Assembly (NCBI RefSeq): GCF_943373825.1
Contig: NZ_CALSBP010000003.1
Coordinates: forward strand, 372,001-436,000
Reading direction: 5' to 3'
Origin: Aquimarina spinulae
Lineage (GTDB): Bacteria > Bacteroidota > Bacteroidia > Flavobacteriales > Flavobacteriaceae
Length of the DNA: 64,000 bases
In this document: positions 1 through 9,534 of the stretch, piece by piece
How positions within the stretch are numbered: position 1 is the stretch's first letter
Layout: every line of letters begins with the position of its first letter
Notes under the pieces: model-generated
What the model was told of the DNA's origin: nothing
What the model saw: the letters and a program-made list of their open reading frames with translations, nothing else
Database searches by the model: none
Position numbers and translations under genes: made by a program

Positions 1-1
1 A

Positions 2-631
2 ACCAAGTATCCCTGGCGTGCTATCTGTTCTTTAAGAATTAAAGCGAAAGATGGTACTAATTGGATTGGCACAGGATTTCTTATCGGTCCCAGAACAGTT
101 ATTACGGCGGGCCATGTGGTCTATATGCATAAACATGGTGGCTGGGCCAAGAGCATCGAAGTAATCCCAGGAAGAAATGGTGGTAAAAAACCATACGGAT
201 CATGTAAGTCTTCTCATTTCCATTCGGTTAAAGGATGGACCAAGAGTAAAAAGAGAAGTCATGATTATGGGGCTATTATACTGCCAAAAAACTGTAAGTA
301 TGGTAACAAAGTAGGATATTTTGGATATGGAAACTATGGCTTCTTTGATTTATTAGGATTAAAAGTAAATCTTTCTGGATATCCTGGGGATAAACCAGCA
401 GGTACACAATGGTGGCATGCCAGAAAAATTAAAGCAGTTACATCCAGAACATTAGTATACAATATTGATACTGCAGGAGGACAAAGTGGTTCTCCGGTAT
501 GGCGAATCAAAAATGGTAAACGCTATGCTGTAGGAATCCATACCAATGGATATTCTTTGGGTAACTCTGCTACTCGAATTACAAAACCAGTGTTTAAGAA
601 TCTCAAAAACTGGAAAAACAAATACAAATAG
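2..631 (+). CDS. Trypsin-like serine protease, 5' end outside window
   Basis: The reading frame is open from base 2, so the start lies upstream; the first ATG at 116 falls after the catalytic histidine and cannot be the true start. The chymotrypsin-fold triad is visible: GTGFLIG and TAGHVV around the histidine, HDYGAIIL for the aspartate, and GGQSGSPVW for the serine. The spacing suits the S1/V8 (glutamyl endopeptidase-like) group. A secretion signal cannot be judged because the N-terminus is missing. A carboxypeptidase-regulatory-like protein and a small basic ORF follow on the same strand. Protease identity is sure; substrate is unknown. Confidence 0.85.
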   Translation, partial: TKYPWRAICSLRIKAKDGTNWIGTGFLIGPRTVITAGHVVYMHKHGGWAKSIEVIPGRNGGKKPYGSCKSSHFHSVKGWTKSKKRSHDYGAIILPKNCKYGNKVGYFGYGNYGFFDLLGLKVNLSGYPGDKPAGTQWWHARKIKAVTSRTLVYNIDTAGGQSGSPVWRIKNGKRYAVGIHTNGYSLGNSATRITKPVFKNLKNWKNKYK

Positions 632-648
632 TAAGTAAAACAAAAAGG

Positions 649-678
649 ATGAGCATTTTTATAAGAGAGAATGCTCAT
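649..678 (+). terminator. Hairpin after the protease gene
   Basis: A perfect 9-bp inverted repeat, ATGAGCATT and AATGCTCAT, with a 12-nt loop starts 17 bases after the protease stop. No T-run follows, only TCTTAAAAAA, so it may be a weak terminator, attenuator or mRNA-stabilising hairpin. Confidence 0.4.
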
Positions 679-703
679 TCTTAAAAAACAAATATAAGTA
701 CTA

Positions 704-964
704 ATGGCGGCTACAATTAGAGGAAAAATAGTAGATCAAAAATCTAAAAAACCTGTAGAAGAAGCAGTAATAACTTTAACGATCACCGGGATGACACGGT
801 TAGTAGATATAGCGCAAGTAACCGATGATGCTGGAGTTTTTTTCTGGAATGATCTGACTCCTGGAAAATACGATATACTCATTATCGCAGGGGGGTATGC
901 AAACAGAAAAATTTCAATCCTACTAAATACAAACGAAGAGCAGGAAATTTTTATTGAACTCTAA
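704..964 (+). CDS. Carboxypeptidase regulatory-like (Ig-like) domain protein, 86 aa
   Basis: The whole protein is one beta-sandwich of the carboxypeptidase regulatory-like family. It opens with IRGKIVDQKSKKPVEEA, continues with TDDAGVFFWNDLTPGKYDI, and ends in a short beta strand (EIFIEL). There is no signal peptide or anchor, so it is probably cytoplasmic, unlike most Bacteroidota copies of this fold, which sit at the N-terminus of TonB-dependent receptors. It begins 72 bp after the protease stop, with a hairpin between. Such free-standing domains are adaptor-like; a link to the protease is inferred only from adjacency. Confidence 0.7.
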   Translation: MAATIRGKIVDQKSKKPVEEAVITLTITGMTRLVDIAQVTDDAGVFFWNDLTPGKYDILIIAGGYANRKISILLNTNEEQEIFIEL

Positions 965-1101
965 ATCTTAAAAGAAGGATTGTTCGTACGTATCTTAAAA
1001 TAAATATAAAGTACTACAAATGAGTAGACTAAAATTAAAAAAAATGATAACTTAGAAAGAGAATTAATTGTTAGTCGCGTGATTCACTAAAACTTTCCAC
1101 T

Positions 1102-1263
1102 ATGAGTAGTAAAGAAAAAACCACTAGAAAAAGACGATTCGCAGATTTCCAGAATAAATACCGTAGGTCTTCAAATTTTGGATACGGATCAAAGAGAGAC
1201 CAGTTCGCCATTGCCGGAAATGGTGATCTATCTATACCAGATGACCCTAAAAAAGCATCGTGA
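1102..1263 (+). CDS. Small basic hypothetical protein, 53 aa
   Basis: An ATG-initiated frame encodes 53 residues beginning MSSKEKTTRKRRFADFQNKY, rich in Lys/Arg at the N-terminus and ending SIPDDPKKAS. It lies on the same strand as the two genes before it, 137 bp downstream, and converges on the MFS gene. An opposite-strand frame of 69 codons covers the same bases, but its composition is less protein-like. Not a family I recognise. It could be a small DNA- or RNA-binding protein or chance; length alone does not settle it. Confidence 0.4.
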   Translation: MSSKEKTTRKRRFADFQNKYRRSSNFGYGSKRDQFAIAGNGDLSIPDDPKKAS

Positions 1264-1288
1264 TCAACGCAAGTAATCACTCTGTTAA

Positions 1289-2524
1289 TTAAGTAGCACG
1301 TTGTTGTTTTACAGATACTTTTAGATATACCAGAATTATAATTGAAAGTAGTGCACAGACCAAAAACCCTATAAATAGAGGTAGGGTAGTACCCAAAACA
1401 AATCTTCCTATATAAGTGCTAATAGGAACTGCCATAATAGTAGAAATAAAACCTGTGATTGCAGCACCTATCCCCGCAATATGACCAATAGGTTGCATGG
1501 CCAACGCCCTTAAATTTCCAAATAAAAAACCAATAGCAAAAAATTGCATTCCGAAGAAAAGCAATAATATACTTACGCTTGGATTTGAAGAATCATAAAA
1601 TAATACAATATATAAAAGTGAAATCGCAAAAAATGCGAGTAGAGAGGTGGTAACCAGTTTCTCCATACCATATTTTAAAACCAGTGTTCCGTTTAAGAAA
1701 ATAGCAGAACCTATAGAGATTGCTAAAAGACCAAATATATACGGAAATTCTTCTTTTAATTGATATTGCTGTTCAAAAATTTGTTGAGAAGTACTAAGAT
1801 ATACCATAAAAGACCCCACAATGAAGCCCGAAATAAGCGTATAACCCATGGTTGTTTTGTATTGCATTAATTCCTTTAGGCCATCTATAAAAATAGTAGA
1901 TGTAAATTTTATACGTTTAGATATTTCGAGGGTTTCGGCTTGTCGTTTCCAAAACCAAAAAGAAACTAGTATACTAAAAAATACTTGTACATAAAAAATA
2001 GTTTGCCAATCATAATGATCTAATACAAATTTGCCTAATGCAGGAGCAATAATAGGCACTAAAAGAAATACTACAGTAATAAATGACATGATACGTGCCA
2101 TATAATCTCCGCTATAAATATCTCGAATCATGGCAATAGCAATAGTTCTGGGAGCAGATAATCCGATACCTTGCAGAATTCGACCCAATACCATCATTTC
2201 TATACTTGTAGCAAAAACGCAGATAAAGCTTGCAATTATAAAAAGTAATAGCCCCATGTACACAACAGGTTTTCTACCTATACTATCTGATATGGGGCCA
2301 AAAAATAACGGACCAATACCAAGCCCCAGGAAAATCATGGTTATTAATAACTGATTGTCTGCGACTTGCCTGGTACCAATAGTAATCCCAATAATATCTA
2401 ACGCGGGTAAAAGCGCATCTATAGCCAAAGCTACGATAGACATTAGAGATGCCATAAGGGTTACAAATTCGAACTGGGCTAACTTATTTTTTTGCATCTG
2501 GCAAAAGTAATGCATTTGGCTCAC
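1289..2524 (-). CDS. MFS drug exporter, Bcr/CflA-like
   Basis: A protein of 411 aa with about 12 hydrophobic helices. The first helix carries the DALLPALDIIG segment typical of the Bcr/CflA subfamily, and the loop 2-3 motif is present (GPLFFGPISDSIGRKPV, matching GxxxDxxGRR/K), followed by GRILQGIGLSAPRTIAIAMIRD in helices 4-5. These are hallmarks of proton-driven drug exporters of the inner membrane. Translation may start at 2524 or at an internal Met (2497, MQKNKL); the latter gives a more usual short N-terminus. A 12-bp palindrome lies just upstream. Substrate is unknown. Confidence 0.85.
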   Translation of the reverse strand: MSQMHYFCQMQKNKLAQFEFVTLMASLMSIVALAIDALLPALDIIGITIGTRQVADNQLLITMIFLGLGIGPLFFGPISDSIGRKPVVYMGLLLFIIASFICVFATSIEMMVLGRILQGIGLSAPRTIAIAMIRDIYSGDYMARIMSFITVVFLLVPIIAPALGKFVLDHYDWQTIFYVQVFFSILVSFWFWKRQAETLEISKRIKFTSTIFIDGLKELMQYKTTMGYTLISGFIVGSFMVYLSTSQQIFEQQYQLKEEFPYIFGLLAISIGSAIFLNGTLVLKYGMEKLVTTSLLAFFAISLLYIVLFYDSSNPSVSILLLFFGMQFFAIGFLFGNLRALAMQPIGHIAGIGAAITGFISTIMAVPISTYIGRFVLGTTLPLFIGFLVCALLSIIILVYLKVSVKQQRAT

Positions 2525-2551
2525 AAAGGTTTAAAGGAGAATGTTATATTC

Positions 2552-2563
2552 TGTAACGTTACA
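2552..2563. promoter_or_regulatory. Perfect palindrome TGTAACGTTACA, operator candidate
   Basis: This 12-bp perfect palindrome sits in the divergent gap between the MFS exporter and the outer-membrane protein gene, 28 bp from the annotated MFS start. Its form suits a small dimeric repressor (TetR- or MarR-like), but no such gene is adjacent, so the role is inferred from position only. Confidence 0.35.
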
Positions 2564-2622
2564 CTATTTTTAATAGTCTTTTATGTGAATTGTACTTTTT
2601 TAACCAATACCATCACTTAATT

Positions 2623-3201
2623 ATGAGAAATAGTGACACTTTAACATATAATAGACAAAGGTTAAAACTGTTTCGAATACTTAGAAGAAAGTGTTATGTA
2701 CTTGTAGTAGGAGTCGTATGTTTTGTTTTCTTATCCGGAAAACAAATATATGCTCAGGAAAAAGAAACAGATGCAAATGGAGTAGTAGATAAGAAATCAA
2801 AGTTAGCAATTGGTGGGTTTTCATATTCTGGACTATCAAGTCGTGAACAGCATGCATATTTTACAATTGACTACCAAGTAAATTCAAATTTGTTTATAGA
2901 AATACAGGGGTATAATGATACATATCTTTCTGCAGATGTTTTTAAAATGCCGATTAGAGGAAAATTACAATTAACAAATAAGTTTCATCTTTATTCTGGT
3001 TTGGAAATAGAACTTACACGAAATGTAGATATTCACGATATAATAGTTCCTTTACAGACTAAGTTTATATATGGTATGGGGTATGATTTTGATACTAATT
3101 TTTCTTTAGAGGTAAATCATAACCTAAACTTTGGCACATCTGAGTTTGGGTATTATGGAGCCTCAAATTTATTATATGTCCGAGGAAGGTATAGGTTTTA
3201 G
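2623..3201 (+). CDS. Probable outer-membrane beta-barrel protein
   Basis: The ATG at 2623 (MRNSDTLTYN) is preferred; an upstream TTG at 2590 would only add a hydrophilic tail. The N-terminus is basic, then has a hydrophobic stretch (YVLVVGVVCFVFLSG) and an AQEKE site suggesting signal cleavage. The rest alternates polar and hydrophobic residues with many aromatics and ends in an aromatic-rich strand, LYVRGRYRF, as in outer-membrane barrels. At about 192 aa it fits an 8-stranded barrel. No specific family recognised. A lipoprotein gene follows on the same strand 117 bp later. Confidence 0.6.
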   Translation: MRNSDTLTYNRQRLKLFRILRRKCYVLVVGVVCFVFLSGKQIYAQEKETDANGVVDKKSKLAIGGFSYSGLSSREQHAYFTIDYQVNSNLFIEIQGYNDTYLSADVFKMPIRGKLQLTNKFHLYSGLEIELTRNVDIHDIIVPLQTKFIYGMGYDFDTNFSLEVNHNLNFGTSEFGYYGASNLLYVRGRYRF

Positions 3202-3318
3202 AAGCTAAAATTTTCTACTTATAATCTGATTCACTGAAACTTATGTTAAAAAAACGTATTGATATTTAAAAAAATGGTATATTATTTGATGCAATTAATT
3301 AGTACTATTATCAAAAAA

Positions 3319-3891
3319 ATGAAAACTCTTTTTATACTACTTACAAGCTGTTTACTAATGAGTTGTGGAGGTTCACAAAATCTGGTAGAATCTACAGAGC
3401 AAAGTAAAGCATTAGATGAATTAGTAGCTCAAAAAAAACTCGAGATTATATCGGATTGGGCATCACCAGTAGCGAGCGGTAGTTTTAACGCATTGGCCAA
3501 TAGTGGATTACTACCTGTAGGAAGTACAGGAAACAATATAAATCTAATCGGAAATTTTAATCATTTTAGAATCCTGGGAGATAGTATCTCTGTGGATTTA
3601 CCATACTATGGAGAACGTCAAATGTCTGCAGGTTTTAATAATAAAAATACTAATATAGAATTTGATGGTGTACCAGAACATGCTAAGGTTACATATAATG
3701 AGAAAAAGCAGCGGTACTCGATGAATTTTGAAATTAGGAACGCTACAGAATGGCTTAGAATATCGATAATACTATATCCAAGTTTGAGAAGTGATATTAT
3801 GATACAGAGCAATTACCGAACATCAATTCGATACAGAGGTGTCATATCAAAATTAGAAGAGAAAAATCATACTGCAGTATCGAATAATTAA
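3319..3891 (+). CDS. DUF4251-type lipoprotein
   Basis: The start at 3319 gives a short lipoprotein signal, MKTLFILLTSCLLMSCGG, with the lipobox cysteine at residue 16; in-frame codons further upstream would bury the signal. The mature part of about 175 aa has the DUF4251 pattern: a segment with PVASGSFNALAN, then ILGDSISVDLPYYGERQM and a C-terminal set of strands. DUF4251 proteins are common periplasmic or envelope lipoproteins of Bacteroidota with unknown function. The gene is the last before the long non-coding repeat block. Confidence 0.75.
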   Translation: MKTLFILLTSCLLMSCGGSQNLVESTEQSKALDELVAQKKLEIISDWASPVASGSFNALANSGLLPVGSTGNNINLIGNFNHFRILGDSISVDLPYYGERQMSAGFNNKNTNIEFDGVPEHAKVTYNEKKQRYSMNFEIRNATEWLRISIILYPSLRSDIMIQSNYRTSIRYRGVISKLEEKNHTAVSNN

Positions 3892-3922
3892 TCTGAATGT
3901 AAATAATAATAGAGTAGCATTC

Positions 3923-4820
<898 letters not shown>

Positions 4821-4837
4821 TACATAATATTATAAAA

Positions 4838-5311
4838 CTAAACTTTTAGTTTATTAACCATATTGTTTAAAGCATACTTTTCAAGTTCTTCTATGGTTTT
4901 GCTTGATATTTTAATCTCCCAATTAGATAAACTGGGCACTAAACTTACATCGTTATTTATAAAGAAATTGTTATTGGAATCTTGTAATTCTTTAGATGTA
5001 ATGAGATACACAACTCTTGGTTGTTTTTCCAGGATTAAAACTAAAGCGATAAACAAGTTATCGTTTAGTTCTCTTAAATCTTGTTTTGCGATTTTAATAC
5101 TTTGCTGTATTGTATCTAAATCTAGTGGTTGTAGGTATATGTGATGGTTTCCTATTAAAAAATCAACCCCTTCCCTCCCATCATTTTTGGCGGTTAATTC
5201 TAGGTTATGATTTTTAAATTCTGATTTAAAAAAATGTTCTACAAATTTATACTCCAACCTTTTTATTTTTATTAAATATATAATCTCCTGAAACTTCTTC
5301 AAAGGCATCAA
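4838..5311 (-). CDS. Small protein, PD-(D/E)XK-like remnant, at end of restriction-like operon
   Basis: The frame from ATG 5311 would overlap the HNH gene by 65 bp. A TTG at 5257 preceded by AAAAGG gives an 11-bp overlap and a protein of about 139 aa, and is a plausible alternative. The core GREGVDFLIGNHHIYLQPLD resembles the strand-turn-strand of PD-(D/E)XK (DUF4365-like) nucleases, with Asp and Gln in place, but the usual lysine after the second acidic or Gln residue is absent, so catalysis is doubtful. It is the last gene of the operon, on the same strand and overlapping, so it probably belongs to the same system. Function not known. Confidence 0.6.
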   Translation of the reverse strand: MMPLKKFQEIIYLIKIKRLEYKFVEHFFKSEFKNHNLELTAKNDGREGVDFLIGNHHIYLQPLDLDTIQQSIKIAKQDLRELNDNLFIALVLILEKQPRVVYLITSKELQDSNNNFFINNDVSLVPSLSNWEIKISSKTIEELEKYALNNMVNKLKV

Positions 5312-6329
5312 TTAAAGAAGAAAATGATTTCATTTTATTTAAAAAAGGAGATTTTAAAAACCCCAGATGTTTATTTGAATCGTCCTCAATAATCTCCTCA
5401 AAAGCTTCATTATAATTATTAATTCTTGGTTTTCTATACCGTTGTCGAACATCATTTAACCAATTACCTCTATTATTGGCTACTTGCCCAAAATACCTAG
5501 TTTTAATTCCAAATATTGAATCCCACGAATCAATTTTATCATTATCGATATTGAAACTAACTTTGATATGCTTTTTATCCAAGTTATCTTCATTATTCCG
5601 TTTAATAATGACTTCTTTAAAGCTATCTTTAGTTACATCTAAATCAACATTAATTTCTGGATGATTGGTGTCTAAAGGATAAAACACTTGTTTTTCTTCT
5701 TTTAAAATATCTGTTTCACCTTTATAGGAGGAATTACAAACATCACATAATGGAATTAAATTATCAAAATTAATCGCGGAAAATGGATAATGTTTTAAGG
5801 GTAAATAATGATCAAAAGCTGAATGTCCTGGATCATATATAGTTTTTATTTGACCATAACCGCAACAAGGACAAAACTTGAAATCATTATAAGTTATCAA
5901 ATCATCATAATACGATTTTTTACTTCCATAGTTTGATTTTATATGCTCCCAACTTAATAGTTTTTTGTATAATTCTTTGAAAAATGGAACTATAATATTT
6001 TCTAGTTTAGTATTTAAAAGATCTAATTGTTTTCTGTTATTTGGATTGTCACATAAATTTTTTATGTCATTATTCGTTGAGAAACAATTTAAAAGTGTTA
6101 CTTTTTCCTCTAAAGTTAAATCCTTTGAAACTGTATATATATCTTCAATTGATGTTTTAAACCAATCAGATTTTGGATTATCATATAAAAGTTTCAATTC
6201 ATCTGTCAGCTTATCGTAGCAATTATTTTCGTCTGCTTTACACCAAACATCTGTTACTAAATATTCTATGAGCTTTTGAGCTCCAAATATTTTATGTTCA
6301 GGTTGTATTTGCTGATAAGTCTTTAGCAT
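5247..6329 (-). CDS. HNH endonuclease, probable effector of restriction-like system
   Basis: A protein of 360 aa with a mid-protein HNH domain. A zinc pair CPCC (Cys153, Cys156) is followed by FDHYLPLKHYPF (Asp173, His174), the NLIPLCDVCN segment (Cys195, Cys198, Asn199) and Lys203, matching the DHxxP...NLxPLCxxCNxxK signature. The remaining N- and C-terminal regions are helical and charged. Its start abuts the stop of the ATPase gene upstream, so the two are translationally coupled. The ATPase plus HNH pair resembles PtuA/PtuB of Septu and the retron-linked ATPase-HNH pairs, but this HNH protein is longer than a typical PtuB. Inferred role: DNA cleavage licensed by the ATPase. Confidence 0.85.
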   Translation of the reverse strand: MLKTYQQIQPEHKIFGAQKLIEYLVTDVWCKADENNCYDKLTDELKLLYDNPKSDWFKTSIEDIYTVSKDLTLEEKVTLLNCFSTNNDIKNLCDNPNNRKQLDLLNTKLENIIVPFFKELYKKLLSWEHIKSNYGSKKSYYDDLITYNDFKFCPCCGYGQIKTIYDPGHSAFDHYLPLKHYPFSAINFDNLIPLCDVCNSSYKGETDILKEEKQVFYPLDTNHPEINVDLDVTKDSFKEVIIKRNNEDNLDKKHIKVSFNIDNDKIDSWDSIFGIKTRYFGQVANNRGNWLNDVRQRYRKPRINNYNEAFEEIIEDDSNKHLGFLKSPFLNKMKSFSSLIDAFEEVSGDYIFNKNKKVGV

Positions 6330-8062
6330 TATTTCTTTTTTAATTCATTCAGTTGAGCAAACAGTAATATTTTTTCCATCGAATCACCTAAATGATTTGT
6401 TCTGTTCTTATATGCAATCACTTCTTCCTCTGTTAGGCTTTCAAAGTTCTCTATTTCTTTTTCTATTTTCTCTATTTCACTTCTGGAAAAATCTCCTATT
6501 GTATTATTCTTTTTAAAAATATTTTCCATAATAATATCTATCGAAGTACCAAAAGTTCTAAAGTTTGTTGTTTTTGCATTCTTTGGCTGTTCTCCTTTTT
6601 TAAAAACAATCACTTTATCTGGAAAACAATCTGAAATTATGAATGGAGAATGAGATGTAATTAAAATATCTCTCATTAAGTTATTACTATTACTAGCTTC
6701 TAAGCAAGCTTTTAAAGTGCTTATAAATTTAGATCTCCAATCTGGATTGAAGTGTGTTTCGGGTTCATCTAATAATAGTAAAGCACTTTTGCCTTTTAGC
6801 ATTAAACAAATTCCTAAAGAATGCAAAAATTGTTGCTCACCATCAGATAAGTTTTTCATTAACAATTTAATTGTTTCTCCTTCTTTATTAATTCTCTTTT
6901 CTATTTTAAATTCTTCAAAATAAAATACCTTTTGCTCAGGTGCTGGTCTTGGAAGTTTCCAATCTGTATAAAAACCTTCTGATTCATATACGTCTTCCTT
7001 ATGGTTTTGCTCAGCAATCCTATAATTTAAAGTGTAAAGTATTTGGAAAGTTTGAAACAAAGAATAGATATCATTATTAAAATGCTTTTTGAAAGCATCT
7101 TTTGTCTTATCATTTATCCAAAAATCTAGCGTAAGAGTTTCTTTTCTTTTGAAACAAGAAGTAGCACAACTTTTTAATGCTTCAATTTTAGGCCAAAATT
7201 CTTCTAGTAAACCATATTTTTCACCTTCTTTTTCTATACTATGTAGATGTAAAGTAATTCTAAAGCTTTTAACACCAATAATATCTAAGTGTTCATCTAA
7301 CGGTTGCAGAACTGCATCTTCTTGTAAAAGAAAATTAGATAATAAAACAGCTTGACTCATTTCATAGTCAATGTAAACAAGATTACTCTCAGGAGTTTTA
7401 TACACTTCTTTTGGGATACTCTGACAGTATTCGTCATAATTAAGTAACCGAGTTTTTAAAAAAGGAATACTTAATACTTCATTTTCTCCCGAAGAATAAC
7501 CAATAACCAAATCAGGTAAGTATTGTTTTGAACTCGCTTGCAACCCATCTTTTGCAATAATACTTGGTGTTGCTATTATAGTATTATCTGTAGATAAATC
7601 ATAAATATTAATTTTGGGAATTTCATCATCTTTTTTAGAAATTTCTACTCTTACCATATTAGAAGTGATATAATCACTCTTTTTTATGTTAGTAGCTACG
7701 ATGCCATCCTCTTTTATATATTCTGTATCAAGGACATCAAATTTTGATTTAGGAACGATATAATATTCTAATTCATAAGCATTAGGAAATCCTTTTTCTG
7801 CTCTAAATATTTCTTTTTTAAAATATTCTGGTTGATTTACATTTGCACAACACTCTAAATGATAAAAAATGTTTGCAAGAGCTTCTAAAACATTTGATTT
7901 TCCGCTTCCATTTAAACCTGCAAAGCAAAATGGATGAAATGCTTCCCAACTTACAGTTTCTTCTTCATAAAAAGGATCTCTAAAGTTTAACTCAAAAGGT
8001 TTTTGCCCCTTTCTACTAAGACTATTAAATTGAGTATTAATTTTTAAACGTAGTAATTTCAT
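6329..8062 (-). CDS. AAA/ABC-type ATPase of restriction-like system
   Basis: A protein of 577 aa built like an SMC/OLD-type ATPase. Walker A GLNGSGKS is at 49-56, the ABC signature LSDGEQ at 405-410, Walker B LLLLDEP from 428, and the H-loop TSHSP near 470. No TOPRIM domain follows, unlike GajA in this same window. It overlaps hsdS by 4 bp and abuts the HNH gene, so it is one operon with hsdM and hsdS. I recall an NCBI family described as restriction system-associated AAA ATPase, which would be the natural match. It takes the operon place where HsdR would be expected. Inferred role: sensing or loading engine for the HNH nuclease. Confidence 0.85.
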   Translation of the reverse strand: MKLLRLKINTQFNSLSRKGQKPFELNFRDPFYEEETVSWEAFHPFCFAGLNGSGKSNVLEALANIFYHLECCANVNQPEYFKKEIFRAEKGFPNAYELEYYIVPKSKFDVLDTEYIKEDGIVATNIKKSDYITSNMVRVEISKKDDEIPKINIYDLSTDNTIIATPSIIAKDGLQASSKQYLPDLVIGYSSGENEVLSIPFLKTRLLNYDEYCQSIPKEVYKTPESNLVYIDYEMSQAVLLSNFLLQEDAVLQPLDEHLDIIGVKSFRITLHLHSIEKEGEKYGLLEEFWPKIEALKSCATSCFKRKETLTLDFWINDKTKDAFKKHFNNDIYSLFQTFQILYTLNYRIAEQNHKEDVYESEGFYTDWKLPRPAPEQKVFYFEEFKIEKRINKEGETIKLLMKNLSDGEQQFLHSLGICLMLKGKSALLLLDEPETHFNPDWRSKFISTLKACLEASNSNNLMRDILITSHSPFIISDCFPDKVIVFKKGEQPKNAKTTNFRTFGTSIDIIMENIFKKNNTIGDFSRSEIEKIEKEIENFESLTEEEVIAYKNRTNHLGDSMEKILLFAQLNELKKK

Positions 8063-9534
8063 AAAGCCTTTTTAAGTTTTATTTCTTTACCATCTAAATA
8101 CTGTTCTATACTCCCATCTTCTAATAATAAAAACAGACTTTCCAAAGCCAAATTATATTTTTCTATATCAGAAAAAAGCTCTTTCTTTTTATCTTTTTTA
8201 AGCCAGTTTATTAGATACTGTATACGTTGTCCCTTTTTAAAATCTTCAACTTTAAAATCTTGAATAATATTCTCGAATAATTTTTCCTCGTCTATTTCTT
8301 CCTCTATGCTGAATGCATTGTGTAAAGTAACTTCAAATAGGTTTTCTAATAGCTCTAAAGATTGTTGATATTTTTGTTTTTGAGATGTTACTTCCAAAAA
8401 TTTTCTTTCAAATTGCTCTTGAAGTTTATTTGAAGGTATATTTACTTTAACATCTCCTAATACTTTTAGACTTAGGTTATTTTGATTCCCTCCCTTTCCT
8501 AAACTTCTTAAATATGAATAAGAATATTTAAACTGATGTAATAGATATAATGGGGATATTATCTTATTTGGAAATATAATAGCACAAGCTTGGTTACAAG
8601 AAGCTTCAGTATTTAAAATTGCCACTTTACCCCTCGTTGAACCTTGTCCATACATAGCAATAAGAATTGAGTTTTTAGGATAAACTTTTGCTGTAGTTTT
8701 CTGAAGTGCTAATTCGGTAATATATTCGTCAGTTTTCTCAATAAATACGGAATTAATATCTGTTGACTTGACCCAAGGTATTGTACCATTAAAATACATT
8801 GATTCTTTTCTACTAGGTGTAATTCCAGATTTCAACGAAAACCTTTTATCAGAAAGTTTTATTTGATCAAACTTTTTTTCATTTAAAACTGGATCACCAA
8901 ACATTTCTAAAAACACAGATCTTATATACTTGTCCAATAACCCAATAGTTTTAATTCTTTTATCAATTAACTCTTGAATTTTAGATAATTGAGCGACTAT
9001 AACTGATTGATCTGACTTTGGAGGTAAATCGATTTCTACATCTAAGTACCTTCCTAATTTTAAATTGTAAATACCAGTTGTTTGGTTCTGATACTTTTTT
9101 ACTTTATTTATTTGATATAAATATCTAAATTGATATAATAAATATTCTGGAATTACAATACCTTCTTTGACACGTAACACAGACAAAAAGTTACTGCATA
9201 AGTAAATATCATCATCACTTTCAAAAAGAACAACCCTACCTACAGGAGTTTTTGGACCACCTCCAGATTTTTCAATAATTAAATCTTTATGTTTTAATTG
9301 TTTATTTTCAATCTTATTCTCATCTGCTATCCATATATCTCCACTTTCGGTTTTTTTCTTTTTAAGAATTGCTCTTTGAGTAATATTCGAATAATCTATT
9401 TTCCCTGTGGGTAAAAAATTTGCAGTTCTTATAACATTAACGATACCATTACCTAGAGGACTTTCTGATTCTTCCTTGCCCCATTCTCCTAGAATAGGCT
9501 TAAGAACAAGGTCTTTTAGTTTAATAGTATTCAT
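8059..9534 (-). CDS. hsdS: Type I restriction-modification specificity subunit
   Basis: A protein of 491 aa with the two-repeat HsdS layout. TRD1 occupies roughly residues 1-170 and ends with KLGRYLDVEIDLPPKSDQ; a coiled-coil spacer (QLSKIQELIDKRIKTIGLLDKY) follows. TRD2 starts with FDQIKLSDKRFSLKSGITP, contains IPWVKSTDI, and ends with LKVLGDVKVNIPSNKLQEQF; a second coiled coil follows. The C-terminal 90 residues are an extra charged, helical extension beyond a typical HsdS. It recognises the bipartite DNA target for HsdM. It shares one base with hsdM upstream and overlaps the ATPase start by 4 bp. Confidence 0.92.
   Translation of the reverse strand: MNTIKLKDLVLKPILGEWGKEESESPLGNGIVNVIRTANFLPTGKIDYSNITQRAILKKKKTESGDIWIADENKIENKQLKHKDLIIEKSGGGPKTPVGRVVLFESDDDIYLCSNFLSVLRVKEGIVIPEYLLYQFRYLYQINKVKKYQNQTTGIYNLKLGRYLDVEIDLPPKSDQSVIVAQLSKIQELIDKRIKTIGLLDKYIRSVFLEMFGDPVLNEKKFDQIKLSDKRFSLKSGITPSRKESMYFNGTIPWVKSTDINSVFIEKTDEYITELALQKTTAKVYPKNSILIAMYGQGSTRGKVAILNTEASCNQACAIIFPNKIISPLYLLHQFKYSYSYLRSLGKGGNQNNLSLKVLGDVKVNIPSNKLQEQFERKFLEVTSQKQKYQQSLELLENLFEVTLHNAFSIEEEIDEEKLFENIIQDFKVEDFKKGQRIQYLINWLKKDKKKELFSDIEKYNLALESLFLLLEDGSIEQYLDGKEIKLKKAL

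Noticed and set aside
1071..1280. 69-codon minus-strand frame
   Set aside because: It is opposite the more plausible 53-aa plus-strand ORF and within the 3' side of the MFS gene's downstream region; composition is not convincing.
4838..5311. Truncated HsdR
   Set aside because: No helicase motifs and too short; the sequence resembles a small stand-alone PD-(D/E)XK-like protein instead.
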